NCBI GenBank assembly: GCA_030848705.1
Contig: JAUIZM010000013.1
Coordinates: 1,488,001-1,552,000 of the forward strand
Length of the DNA stretch: 64,000 bases
Reading direction: 5' to 3'
DNA from: Heracleum sosnowskyi
Taxonomy: Eukaryota; Streptophyta; Magnoliopsida; Apiales; Apiaceae
The notes under the pieces were generated by a model. The model saw nothing but the letters and a program-made list of their open reading frames with translations, was not told the DNA's origin and ran no database searches. Made by a program: the position numbers and the translations under genes. Positions 19,882 to 31,903 of the stretch are shown here, piece by piece (the first letter of the stretch is position 1; every line of letters begins with the position of its first letter).

Positions 19882-21380
19882 GTTATCTCTTGTGTTCGTT
19901 TGTGTGTTGGTGCCGCGAGGCGCATTCGGGAAGTCGAGCCAACGACGGTAAACAAAGGCGCTTTTTGGGAGGCAACCCAAGGTACGCATGTATTTTTATA
20001 TTATACATGTGTCAAATTTTGTTCCTCACTTGCATTTATGAAGGGTGTTTTGCATATTGTGGGTTTGGGGATTGATCTAAATATTAGTGAGTGGTGGTTC
20101 TTTTTAATCTATTTTAATTCATAAGAAAAATAACCCAAAAATATATAATAATTAATTATTGTATGTTTTTGTGGTGTGACTAATGAATTTTATAATAGAT
20201 TTAAAAAAATTTGTAATAATATTACCTCACTCAATAATATTTAGTATCGTTTAATTTTAATTTTAATTTTCAGAATTTTTATATTTATTACACTCTTGCC
20301 TTGATGTGTTTGTTCATATTTTCAGGATTTAATATTTTATTCAGGCATTCAAGGAATTTTCGTAAAAAAAAATAAAAAAAAAATGCATTTTCTGCAAAAA
20401 TATTAGCTAACAGGGGTTGTACGGCCGTACAATTGCCCGTTCACCAAGCTGTGCAATTTCAAACTCGTTCTGTCAAAAAAAAAAAGACGAGCAACACTCT
20501 CACCCCGCCCTTCACGGCTGTGCATCTCTTTTTCTTTAAAAAAAAAAAAAAAAAAAGGAAAAAGCAAAAAACATTACAACCAGCCCCCTGTTCTCCTCCT
20601 ATTTCAATATCACCTGCCCCCTCCCGCGCGTCCCCCACACCCCCACCTCCCTTCACCCTGTCCCCCCACGCACCTGCCCCTTTCAGTTTTAATTTTTTAA
20701 TTTTTAATTTTTAATTTTATTTTCAACTTTTAACTTTTATTTTTTAGTTTTCTGAATTGATTTTATAATTTTAATTTTTAGGTTTTTACTTTTCTAAATT
20801 TTATTTTCAGAAATTAATTTTCCTGATTTTAATTTTCAGAATTAATTTTTAGATTTTATTTTCAGTTTTCTTATTTTTCAGCTTTTTAATTTTCAGAATT
20901 TTATTTTATTTTTCAGATTTTATTTTTCTGATTTTTAGTTTTTAGATTTTAATTTTCATTTTTAATTTTCTTAATTAACCAATTTTGATAATTTTGAAAA
21001 TTAATTTCGTTTAAATTATTTTTTGATTTTATTAATAATTGGTTAGTTAATTTAATTTATTTATTTATTTTTTATTTAAAAAAACACGAAAAAAATAGAA
21101 TAGCGTATGTATAGCCTTAATTAGTGTGTTGTAGTGGCGTTGAAGGGGGTTGGATTGTTGGATCATTTTATTGGCTTGGTTGTTGTGTTGTGACATTCGT
21201 TAAATTCTTGGCTTGCAATTTTGGGTTGGGTTTTGGCAATCATGAGTGGTGCGTCTTCTAAGCGGGTTCAAATTAAAAGGAAGGGTCATCTAAACGACAA
21301 AAAGCTCATTTTTCAGGGGAGCTCTCTTTCACTTTTCTCTACTTCATTTTTATTTGTCATGCATGCGGACATGCCATGTT

Positions 21381-21397
21381 TTAAGTGGGGGAAGGAT
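21381..21397 (+). promoter_or_regulatory. Internal polypurine-tract-like site
   Basis: TTAAGTGGGGGAAGGATTG closely resembles the terminal polypurine tract at 23090-23103. It could be a second plus-strand primer or the relic of the boundary before a lost envelope-like segment. Confidence 0.5.
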
Positions 21398-23089
21398 TGT
21401 TTATGTTCATCATTGTAGTGTAGTATGTAGCTAGTATTAGTACTCTATTTTGTTTAATGTGATGTCCGTGTCGTTTGCATTTGGAAATGATTTTAGTCAT
21501 AAGCTTGTTTACTTGTTTGTAAAATTTAGACATTTGTGAGTTGGTAGCCGTGTTTTTCTCCTATTTCGTGCCAAGCATTACCAGTTTGATGTGAATCATT
21601 AAGTTTGACGCACCTTTTTCACACACACACTTGAAATGGCATGAAAAGTTTAGATTGTTGTAATAAAATTGTGAACATGATGGTTGTCTCTTAGCATGCA
21701 TGGAAAGCAAATCGAGAAGATGTTATTACAACTTAAACCTTGTGAGGCCTTGTACGATGATTTCTTTTGTGTTTGTGTGTTTCTCCCTCTTTATGTGTGT
21801 TTGTTGCTCTAGGGCTTGCATTAAACCTTGATTTTTGGATGCACCATAATAAAGAAATTTCTTTTAGGATAACCATTTTTTGCCTTTTTAGCTTGTGAAC
21901 CATGAAAATAATCCCTAGTTGCCCTTGAAGCTTATATCCATATTTTTCTTCGTCACTTTCTCCTTTTATACATGAGTCGTAGCCAAATACTTCACTCTCG
22001 ACCTAGTTGAGCTAGTTGAGTCATGGAAAGAATTGATTGATGAGCATGAGAATTTGGAGATTTTGTGAAGAGGAAGAATGCTAATTATTGAAAGTGGGAA
22101 CTAGTTTGTGATATGTATGACTAGATGTGGTTCAAAGTTCTTTGTAGTATTTATATATGTAATGCATCCCCATTGCTAAAAAAAGAAAAAAAAAATAAAG
22201 GGGCATGTATAAAAAAGAAAAAAGAAAAGAAAAATAAAAGCAATAAATCTTTGTACTTTATTTGATTCAATTGTCTTTGTAAATGTGGTTGTGCTTTGTA
22301 TTTGCAAATGAGTGGAGATCAACTTTAGTTTGAGAATTTGGTGTATGAAGAGTGCAAGCGTCATTTTGACTCAACTAGCGAGACTATTACACCACCCTTG
22401 AACTTAAATTTTCACACCTTCACCCAAGCCTCGTTACAACCCATTTTATGATTTCCTTATTTTTGGTGCAATCCGGAATTTAGGTGGACATTCAAGGTCA
22501 AGTAGAGCGCATGCATTTAGACTTGGAGTTGAGTGAAATCTTCGCCTATACTTGTGTGATCCATAATTGAGAGATGTGAGATTTTTCACCCTATGAATTT
22601 CATCTTCTTAATGCAAAGCCGTGTATGTTTTGTGATAATTTTGTCGAGTGTTCATAATTGAATTGCATTCATTCTATCTTATTTGTCATGGTTCCATTTT
22701 GCACAAGGTGTGTTATCGTGATTCTTGAATTGGGTGTTAGCGTGTTACAGTGGAGAACATGGTGGGTAATTCCGTATGTTTGATTTTAGTTACAAGTAGA
22801 TATAGCGGCATGCTTAGCTTGTTTCCTATTTGTATGATGGCTCGGTCATTTAGATGTAGTAGTTAGCTTAATTATTAGGTAATGTTAGTTTCTTGTTGTT
22901 AGTGATTTTTGTGATTTTGTGGGTACATCATCTACAAACCCTCACGAGACGAAACTCGTCCTCCAAGGCTACTTGGGGGTTTAAACGATGGTTTGAATAC
23001 TTTTGTACAACCATTTTCTCGTTTAGAGAAGTGAATTTAGTTTGGTAATCTCTTTGTTAATTTTAGTTTGCTCGGGACTAGCAAAGTTC

Positions 23090-23103
23090 AAGTGGGGGAA
23101 GAT
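23090..23103 (+). promoter_or_regulatory. Polypurine tract
   Basis: AGTGGGGGAAGATT lies directly before the TGATAACG start of the 3' LTR, the expected plus-strand primer position. Confidence 0.85.
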
Positions 23104-23104
23104 T

Positions 23105-24576
23105 TGATAACGTGTATTTTATACACGTTTTTGTCTCTCTTTCTCTTGGTTTTCTTTCGGTTCCATATGCATTTTATTTATATTTGTTATGTTTCCCTTT
23201 TTCAGTGCCACATGATTATTTGTTCAAAAGATGCTTATTGTGGGCTTGAAAGCAAAGATTATTCAAGAGGGAATTTAGAAGATGTTGATTGCGATGCCGG
23301 GAGATTCAAATGCATGATTTTGGAGATTTTTGTCCGCACGGGCATCCACACGGCCGTTCATTAGGCCGTGCGAAGTGTTTCCAAGTGATGCAGAAAAATC
23401 GCACGGGCGTCCGCACGGCCGTTCACTAGGCCGTGCGAAGTGTTCCAAGTGATGCAGAAAAATCGCATGGGCGTCCGCACGGCCGTTCACTAGGCCGTGC
23501 GAAGTGTTCCAAGTGATGCAGAAAGATTGCACGGGCGTCCGCACGGCCGTTCATCAGACCGTGCATGGCATGCTGGAACTATTTGGAAGCAATTTGACCA
23601 TTGTATCCTCTTGACTAATGGATGTATTAAGTGTGTAGTTGGGAACCAAGCATTGGGCATCCATTCTATCATCTATTATCACATCTTCATCTTATCTTTC
23701 TCTCACCAAGAACATTCAATTAGGGTTAGAGGAAGCATTTATTACTTGTAATCTAGCATTGATTATGAGTAACTAACTTCATTTATTTGGCTCAAGGAAG
23801 GATTTCTTGTACTAAACCGATTTCATTTTAAGTAAGATCTTTTCACTCTATCTTGAATACTTGTGTTGTATTGTTCATGAATTTGCTTGGAGATTTGTAA
23901 GTTGCCTCACCTTACTCTTCTTGTAATTTTAATTGCTAATTGTTTGTGCTAATCCGTAATTGTTAGTACATTCATTATAGTAGCACAAGATTTAGTGTAC
24001 CTAAATCCTCAAGATTTAAGTGCAAGTACCTAGGTTGAGCTCCTCATCCTTGGATTTGTCCTAACCTCTCTTTGTTTAATTCATTGATTTGGTTTAACTA
24101 GTATTGCTTCAATATTGGTTGCGAGTATCAAGAGAACTAATTTATGTGCTTCACTAAATTAGTGTTTTAGAAGAGAAATAAGATTTTGTGTCCAATTATC
24201 TTGGTTAGGTAGAGTTGGGTTTATCTTACTTAAATTTGTTTGGGTTGAAGTACTTGATTTTCCATTATCCTTGGGTCAAATATCTCTCTATCTTGCTAAT
24301 TAACTCATTGTGCCTTGTTGTGTTGGTAAATTGGATGATTGACATTAACTTAGTTGTATTTATCTAGCAATTTATTTCTTGTATGCAAGTTGTTTGATAA
24401 AATACCACAACCAACTCAAAAACCCCCCACCATTTTACTTTACACTAGTATTGAACGCTATTCCCTTGGGTTCGATCCCTACTTGCCACATTTGCTATAT
24501 TTTATAGTTAAGTGCGAACATAGTAGAGCATAACATTATTATTATCAAATTGGCGCGTCGACGACGGACGTGGCCA
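23105..24576 (+). repeat. 3' LTR (1472 bp)
   Basis: Same borders as the 5' LTR. It is 57 bp longer: one extra 64-bp hairpin unit and one extra T, minus a 6-bp and two 1-bp deletions. Hairpin units start at 23336, 23401, 23465 and 23529. Confidence 0.95.
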
Positions 24577-25109
24577 ATGACCCCTAAGTGTGACTTTTTG
24601 CTAAAAATGTGTAGACACTATTCTTCACTAAAACATAAGCATTTAGATAGATTTTGTTAGTTAGGTTAAACACACTATTCTAAAAGCACAATTTTTTAAG
24701 CATGTGTTTAAGCAAAATTTTAAGTAGATTATTAATCAAATTAATAATATATATTTTAAATTTTAAATATATATTACATGTAAAATTAAAATTATGTAAA
24801 AAGAATTTAAAGATAAAACATTCTTAATCGAAAAAGATTTTTTAAAATTTTATGATAATTATAATCATATTATAATAAATATTATTGTTTTAAATAAAAA
24901 AATTATCAGGTCAACATCATTTTGACCGCTTAGATCCGCTTATTAGATCGCTTAATCTTCAAAAATACATAATTACCCCCTTAGTGTTAAAATTAAAGTG
25001 TTTGATGTCCGACTCCTCTTAGGCAATAGCTTTTTACAACACTAATTATAAGAGGAATACGTGCTTTTATATACGAGTAAATTCTATTTTGTAATGTATT
25101 TTTTTTATC

Positions 25110-25290
25110 AGTGTTCTAAAAATTGACTATTATTTGAGATTAATCTCTAGGTGAGCCACGATATTGATTAAGTAAAAATTGGTTAAAATATTTTTCTTCA
25201 AAAAAGGGGTTTAAAATCGGATGAGACGGTCAAAAGCGATCAAAAATCGTATTACTCGGTCAAATCTCTGGCTAATTAGTAAAAAAATTA
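25110..25290 (+). repeat. Dispersed GTGTTCTAAAA element, copy 1
   Basis: Pairs with the minus strand of 39410-39620: both start GTGTTCTAAAA, share ATTGATTAAG, a series of GGTCAAAAATCG-like motifs and end near CTAATTA. Confidence 0.55.
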
Positions 25291-25502
25291 ATTAAAATTG
25301 AAAAAAAATAATTAAAAATTAAGAAGGTAGAAAATTGATTAAAAATAAGAAAAACGTTATTTTTGTACATGTAACTATTATTTTGGATGTCTAAATCATA
25401 AATTATCTTAATTTTTTCCCTGAAATTGATCTTTAATTCAAATGTTAGATCTTAACAATTTTATTTTTCTACAATTATACAATAGCTAAAATATATTTAG
25501 AT

Positions 25503-25860
25503 ATAAACTTATCTTGAATATTGAGCTCCGGATCCAAATCAAAGAACCAGTACCGTATTTATTTTTTCTAACCAGGTAGTTTAGGATTCATCGAGTTATG
25601 GCACTAATATTAAATATTTTTTTAATTTTAACTATGTAAATGGTCATTTATTCCAAAATTAATATAATATTATTAGAATTATAAATAATCAAGAATTTAA
25701 AACTTAAATATATGATGTATTATGTATATATGATGATAATTGTTCTATTATAAGGGTAAATAAATCATATTTTGTGAAATTTAAACGTAAAAAAGATGTT
25801 CAGAAATTATAAAATGGTTATTTACTTAGAATTGTAATAACTTAAAATTATAAATTATAT
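25503..25860 (+). repeat. Dispersed repeat, copy 2 (other copy 7190-7550)
   Basis: See 7190-7550; same order of shared blocks. Confidence 0.75.
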
Positions 25861-26242
25861 TCGGTTTGGATCGAATAAGGATCAGGGATCATATTTGGGT
25901 AAGATTATTTTATTAGAAATAATATAAGACCAAATCTGAGAGGGTATATAAATGATTGTATCCTGAATCATAATTTATCCTGAATTTAATTTTTTCGCTA
26001 AATATGGATTATTTATCAAACGAATTTGAGACTTGTATTATATTTTCAAACTGGTTATATAAACATTTCAATCAATTTGCCGCCCTAGTTTTGACACGTA
26101 AATATCGTATTCGAGAAATGGGCATCCCGTGCGAAATTGTTAAGTGCAATAATTAAGGGGCATTTTAATATTTTTTTATTAATATAGGAATATTGTATTT
26201 AGATTGAGAATAAATAAGTATACTCATTCCGTTCCATAGATA

Positions 26243-28890
26243 TCTATACTATATCCTCTTCTATATATAATATATAATAGAAGAATATAGAGATATTTTA
26301 GGGGTATTTTGAGCAAATAAACCCCCTATGAAATTACCATATTACCCTTATATATTATGAAATTACATGACATGCCACTACTTTCTTATTTAAAGAAAAA
26401 ATTGAATAAATAATGATTTTGTGATGGATCAAATACTTGACCTTCTCTATAAAAGACATCTTTACAACCTTTGAGCTACACAATTTCTTTTGATTTTATG
26501 TTAAAATCATATTACATGAACCCCACATCTTTCTTTATCCAATATTTATTGTTATTTAAACTTTTGAGTAAATAAAAGGGTGATTTATAAGATTTATTAA
26601 ACTTAATTTTTTTTAATTATGTATCATATATAACTATATATATTACCAATCTTATAAAATATTATGTCTAGTGAATTTTTATCTATCTTTTAGTTAAACA
26701 AATATTTCGTATATGTAACTTAACTGTAATATATTTTATTTTCTTACATCAAAGTCGAACTTTTCTTGTACTACAAAATATATTTGAATTATTCAAATAT
26801 TTAATATATAAAATGTATTATTAATCGTTGATATAACATAAATAACATATTACAGGTAATTTATTTACATATTTATGAATTATTTATTTTTAAATTAATG
26901 AAAATTAGTGTTAAAACATATTAAAAAATTAGACAATAATTTAGGTATGGACGATCGATCACTTCGGGGTCAGGGAGACTCCGAACATGAAATCATTCGT
27001 CGAACCCGCCTCGATCCTCGAACGAGGATTACTTTACTTATCCCTACAATAACTATTGTTAAATATCACATATTGATAACATCTATACATGATATTTATG
27101 ATTATTCTTATGATCTAAACTACAAGTAGAATACATGGGTGGCTTTTCAATTTGTTATCTTACTTGTATTAACATTTTATTTTACATTTATATTTACTTT
27201 TTTTTAAGTTGATCTTAAATTTGAATAGTTTTATGCGATTGTTGAACTCGATGTTGAATTGACGTGTGTGTTTGTGTTTGAGCGTGATTAAATTGTGTTT
27301 TAAGAGATTTGTGTTTAACAATATTTTAAAAATATATTTTAATTAAAATTGTTGTTTTTAAGAAATTAGGGTCAAGTTGCAAAAAAAAAGGGACTAAAGT
27401 GCAAATATCAAAATATGAGTATCGTATTGATCGACTGACTACCAAACTATATTTTGATTAAAATTGTTATTTTTAATAAATTAACATAAATTGGTAAAAA
27501 TAAAAGAACTAAAGTACAAATATCAAAATATGAGAACCGTACCGATCGACTATCAAACTTTCAAGGTTTCGGTTTTAATAATACAGTATAAATAGATATA
27601 ATAAAAGTGACTAGATTTATAATTATATATATGACACATATGAAAAACTATTTATTTTGAGTTAAAATAATGTAAAAGATGAGATAATAAAAATAAATAG
27701 ATAATACAAAAAAACAATTAAATGAATTATATATTCTTAAATTTCGATAATAATTTGTGTAAACAATAAATAGATTAAAATATATAGTACAGTTAACAAA
27801 ATTTGAAAAACTAATATTGCATAACATACATTATGATTAGATCAATCACATCATACGACCCGAGTTATTTAAAATTATAGGCCCCGATCAATCAAATTAT
27901 CTATATAAATTAAAGTAAGTACATTGTAACAAGACGAACAAAATGTGCAACCATACCTAGAAAAAATCTTTAAACAACAAAGAATAGAAAGTTATGTTAA
28001 TTGCTAGAAAATGACACGTGCTTTAATTAGTAAAGATATTTCCCTGAATGAAGTTGTATTTTGAAAAAAATAAAGGGTGAATTCATTGTCGAAGCACGGA
28101 CAGGACTCAGAAGGCATGTGAGCAATTTTGACTTATGATGATATAAGTACAAAAAAATATTTATCCAGCCATAATTGATCAATTCTCAAGTTCGGAGGTC
28201 AAAAAAACGTGTTTGTTATAGAGAATCGAAACACATCGAAATGGTACGAACCGTACTTGATAATATAAGGATTTGGCACAAGGTAGTTCCACTCAGTCAA
28301 TTAGCTACATTGTCTTATGTTCTGAAAGTTTGATAGATAGAGGAAGAGAAATAAAGGAAAAGAATGCTTAAAATCAAGAGATCAGAAGAAAAGACATAAA
28401 AGAGTTACAAAGAAACACGGCCTAAGTAGGGTAGCAGAAGATTTAGGAAGGCTTTTGATTAAAATAAGTACTAAAATCTACAATCTCATACTATAACATC
28501 CTGAAGGCTGTTTAGTTTCTACCTTGAATATTGACGGAGATGAGCTAAATGGATGCATCATTTTTGAAGAACTAGTAAAATTTTAGGATTATAAGTATTA
28601 AAAATGTCATCTTAATTATGAAATATCCATAGAACACTCTAATTCTATTATATAATCCACAACAAAATTAAAAACAGACATGATTTATCAATACTACTCG
28701 TATTATTTTTCAAATTACAAACTTGAACATATTTAAGTAAGTACAGTACAGTCATACCATTAACAAGAAAAGCTCTATGAACATCAACAATAAACAATCA
28801 TATACTTCAAATGACATTGATCATGCATAGTTTAATTTAAAAGAACAATCTAAGCTAGCGGCCCGTGCCTTGCACGGGTTTTTATGCTAG
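26243..28890 (+). mobile_element. Helitron, non-autonomous, 2648 bp
   Basis: 5' TCTATACTATATCC follows A; 3' end has stem CCCGTGC / GCACGGG with loop CTT (28862-28878) and CTAG at 28887-28890 followed by T. The interior near 26310-26486 matches 7566-7740 (CCCCCTATGAAATTACC, tRNA-like remnant). No Rep/helicase frame is present; a 73-codon frame at 26908 has no recognisable features. Confidence 0.75.
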
Positions 28891-29279
28891 TTATTATAAG
28901 CAACCCACCTTCTATTTGGTTGGTTGGTAGTTTGGTCATTTAGTTTGGTCCTCTAAATAATAACCGTTAGATGTAAATATAGGTAAATGAGAACCGTTCG
29001 ATGTAATATTTCTTTTTTTGATATCTAAAATGCTTCCACGGGTTCAAGGTTCGAATCCCGTCAACAACATATCATTATTAAATATTTATATCATCTATTT
29101 TTCTAAACTACATTCAAAAGTTCAAGATATTATTTCATCGACAACATATTAAGAATTTTTAAAATCAAAATACAAAAAAAAACTTAGAATAACATCATAC
29201 ATATATTATTATATTTGATTACTTTTTAAAATCATATAAATCAAGATATAGATAATAAAATAAAAAATACTAAAATTCA
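28891..29279 (+). mobile_element. Truncated Helitron copy in tandem
   Basis: TTATTATAAGCAACCCACC onward is about 90% like 29288-29700, but it lacks the first bases and the 3' hairpin. It starts right after the CTAG of the upstream Helitron and stops exactly where the next copy's TC begins. Confidence 0.75.
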
Positions 29280-29723
29280 TCTACTATATTATTATAAGCA
29301 AACCACCCTCTATTTGGTTGGTTGGTAGCTTGGTCATTTAGTTTGTTGCTCTAAATAATAACCGTTAGATGTAAATATAGGTAAATGAGAACCGTTCAAT
29401 GTAATATTAAAATAATATTCTTTTTTTTTATATCTAAAATGCTCCCACGGGTTCAACTGTTCAAGGTTCGAATCCTGTCAACAACATATTATTATTAAAT
29501 ATTTATATCATCTATTTTTCTAAGCTACATTCCAAAAGTTCAAGATATTATTTCATCGACAACATATTAAGAATTTTTAAAATCAAAATACAAAAAAAAA
29601 ACTTAGAATAACATCATACATATATTACTATATTTGATTAATTTTTAAAATCATATAAATCAAGATATAGATAATAAAATAAAAAATACTAAAATTCATC
29701 CGTGCATCGCACGAGTTATCTAG
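29280..29723 (+). mobile_element. Helitron, non-autonomous, 444 bp
   Basis: 5' TCTACTATATTATTATAAGC after A; 3' stem CGTGC / GCACG with loop ATC (29701-29713), then CTAG (29720-29723) and T. Contains GGTTCGAATCC, a perfect pol III B-box, at about 29464, also in the tandem partner at about 29050. Confidence 0.8.
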
Positions 29724-30224
29724 TAGATATAAAACCAAAAAAATATTTTAACTGTCATTTTGGTTGATATTTGACTTTTTAACATACTTTTCAAGGTGTA
29801 AAAAACTAATATTTATTCTCGATAAAAAATTGCAATATTAAATAAGTTCACATTCTAAATTTTTATTTGATATAAATTTTAAAGAAAAGAATTATGTTTA
29901 AATATGATTTTTACAATTAAATATACGTATCAAAAAGTCAAATCTTAATTAAAATGGAACAAAAGGAGTATAATTATTGGGTATTTCAGATAAATTAAGA
30001 GAAATGTACCAAAAAAAAATTTCTAAATGACACATGTCATTTTTTTTTTGTTATTTCCTGACAAATAAAATATACTCCGTTTGGATTAATATGCGTTCCA
30101 CCAGTTAAATCATGTCATGTGTCATTTGTTTGAAATTCATTTTTAGACTTTTAGCATTGCTGTTAAATTAAAGCTAAAAATCATATCCAAAACCTAAATA
30201 GGTATCGAACTTATATCAATTAAC
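29724..30224. other. AT-rich spacer, possible Stowaway remnants
   Basis: AAAAAGTCAAATCTTAATTAAAATGGAACAAAAGGAGTA near 29930 and TACTCCGTTTGG near 30073 look like single ends of Stowaway MITEs, but no paired ends with TA duplications were confirmed. No genes. Confidence 0.35.
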
Positions 30225-31903
30225 TCCTTATATATAATAAGCGTAAAGGAGATCTTATCCAAAACTTTGGTCGGTCACTGTACTACCAAAAGTATATGAT
30301 CCGTTGGATTATAAAACTATAAATATTCAAATAAATGAGGACCGTTAGATATAATATTAAAAATTGTATTTGATTAATAATAGGATAGTATTTAAATACT
30401 AAAAGGTGTATTTTGATAATTTAAACAAATTATAAATAGGTTTTCTATATTGAATAGAAATCTTTATGTAAAAATTCGTAATTATCTTTTCTCTTTAGTT
30501 TATAGATAGTTCCGGTTAGATAAAAATTATTAAACCGTCATTAAATTAAAGATATTTTTGTAGCTTCGCATGGGCTGTAAAATCGTTAAAATATGTTGTC
30601 TAAAACTCAAGATATATCCCAAACAGTAAAGTGATTATCTAAATTTTAATAAATATTTTTTTTATTGTAGCACTAATTTAATTTTTTTCCTAATTCTTTT
30701 AAATTTATAAATTCTATTTTTATTTCAATAAAATATTATAATCAATTTAAGAAAAAATTAAAATCGATCTGGTCCGTGTACGATCATTATACGACCAAAT
30801 TAATAATTACAGTTAGATCTTAAATAGATCGATGAGAATTGTTAGATATAATATTAAAAAGTGTATCTGATTAATAATAGAATTATATTTAAATACTAAA
30901 AAGTGTATTTTGATAATTTAAAAGTTTTCTATGTAAAAATTCTTAAATATCTTTTTTCTTGAATTTATGTATAGTTCCAATTAGATAATAATTGTTAAAC
31001 CAAATATCAAGATAACAATTCATATTGATTACAATATTAAAAATTATCAATATAATACTCATGTCTAACAATGATACACGTGAACCACAGAGACTTACGA
31101 GAACTCGTGTACATAAATAAATTTAAACACTTTTTTTTCTGAAGGAACATAACAATTTGATTAATCCAAATTATAATTATATTATTTTACATATAACAAA
31201 TATAAAAGGATAATATCAAAATATTATTAAAATATTGAGGGTTTCATATTCATAAACGATAATTTTGAATATAATACTTATATTAAAATGTGTATTTGAT
31301 TAAATGTAGGATTATATTTAAATACTAAGAAGTGTGTTTTGATAATTTAAACCAATTATAAATTGGTTTTCTATATTGAATTGAATTGAATTTTTTATGT
31401 AAAAATTATTAACCATCTTTTATTTTCGGTTTATGGGTAGGTCAACAGGTCAAGTTAGATAATAATTATTAAACCATCATTAAATTAAAGATAATTTCAT
31501 TAGTTTCGCATAGGTTGTAAAATCGTCAAAATTCAATTTATAAAACTCAGGATAGAACCCAAATAGTAAGTGAGTATCTAAATTTTAATAAATATTTTTT
31601 TTTAATTTTTGTAGTACCAATTTATTTATTTTCCACTAATTGTTTTAAATATAGAAATTTTATGTTTCTTTCAATAAAGTATTAAAATTAATTAAGAATA
31701 AATTCAAATCGATAAAGAATATAATAATATGAGAATAAAATTTTATATAATCATAACATAATTTTTATTCTGTTTAATAATTTTTAAGTAATAATGTATT
31801 TTAAAATTTTATATACACTGTAAATAAAACCGAAACATTAAAAATAAAAGCAGTTACTAAGATACTTATATCAGTATATACTTGATATCCTTATTATATT
31901 AAA
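30225..31903 (+). repeat. Helitron-family sequence, three repeat units, no 3' end
   Basis: Starts TCCTTATATATAATAAGCG, the same as the Helitron at 31904, but preceded by C. Units with CCGTTAGATATAATATTAAAA, AAATACTAAAA and GTGTATTTTGATAATTTAAA occur at about 30330, 30830 and 31270. It has no CTAG hairpin end of its own. Confidence 0.6.

Larger units (their letters stand above)
19882..23104 (+). other. Non-coding 3' region of the retrotransposon
   Basis: About 3.2 kb between pol and the 3' LTR, where many Athila elements carry an envelope-like frame. No frame here is longer than about 100 codons and none shows membrane or signal features worth reporting. It includes a diverged GC-rich hairpin unit (about 20415-20530, TTGTACGGCCGTACAATT and CACGGCTGTGC), C- and A-rich low-complexity tracts, and a T/A-rich stretch (20690-21070). 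Confidence 0.7.
12797..24576 (+). mobile_element. Athila-type Ty3/gypsy LTR retrotransposon, complete
   Basis: Complete element of 11,780 bp bounded by ATGAC target duplications (12792-12796 and 24577-24581). It has two LTRs, a primer-binding site just inside the 5' LTR, a single long gag-pol frame, a long non-coding 3' region and a polypurine tract before the 3' LTR. The LTRs differ by roughly 15-20 substitutions, one whole 64-bp unit and a few small indels by eye, so insertion is recent. Family wording in the reverse transcriptase (CIDYRKLN, RKDHFPLPFIDQMLERLAG) and integrase (NGQAEVSNREIKSILEK) is that of the Athila lineage. No envelope-like frame is present after pol. Possibly still capable of mobilisation in trans; gag has an upstream stop (see 14338-14436). 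Confidence 0.95.
24582..26242. other. AT-rich flank with dispersed repeats
   Basis: 25110-25290 is related, in reverse orientation, to 39410-39620 (starts GTGTTCTAAAA, repeats of TCGGTCAAA / ATCAAAAATCG). 25503-25860 copies 7190-7550. No genes. Confidence 0.6.

Noticed and set aside
20433..20714. A Pro/Ser-rich frame after pol as an envelope-like gene
   Set aside because: It spans a poly(A) run and a C-rich simple stretch; no signal or membrane segment.
26908..27129. A 73-codon gene
   Set aside because: No family resemblance, lies inside a non-autonomous Helitron, ordinary AT-rich composition.
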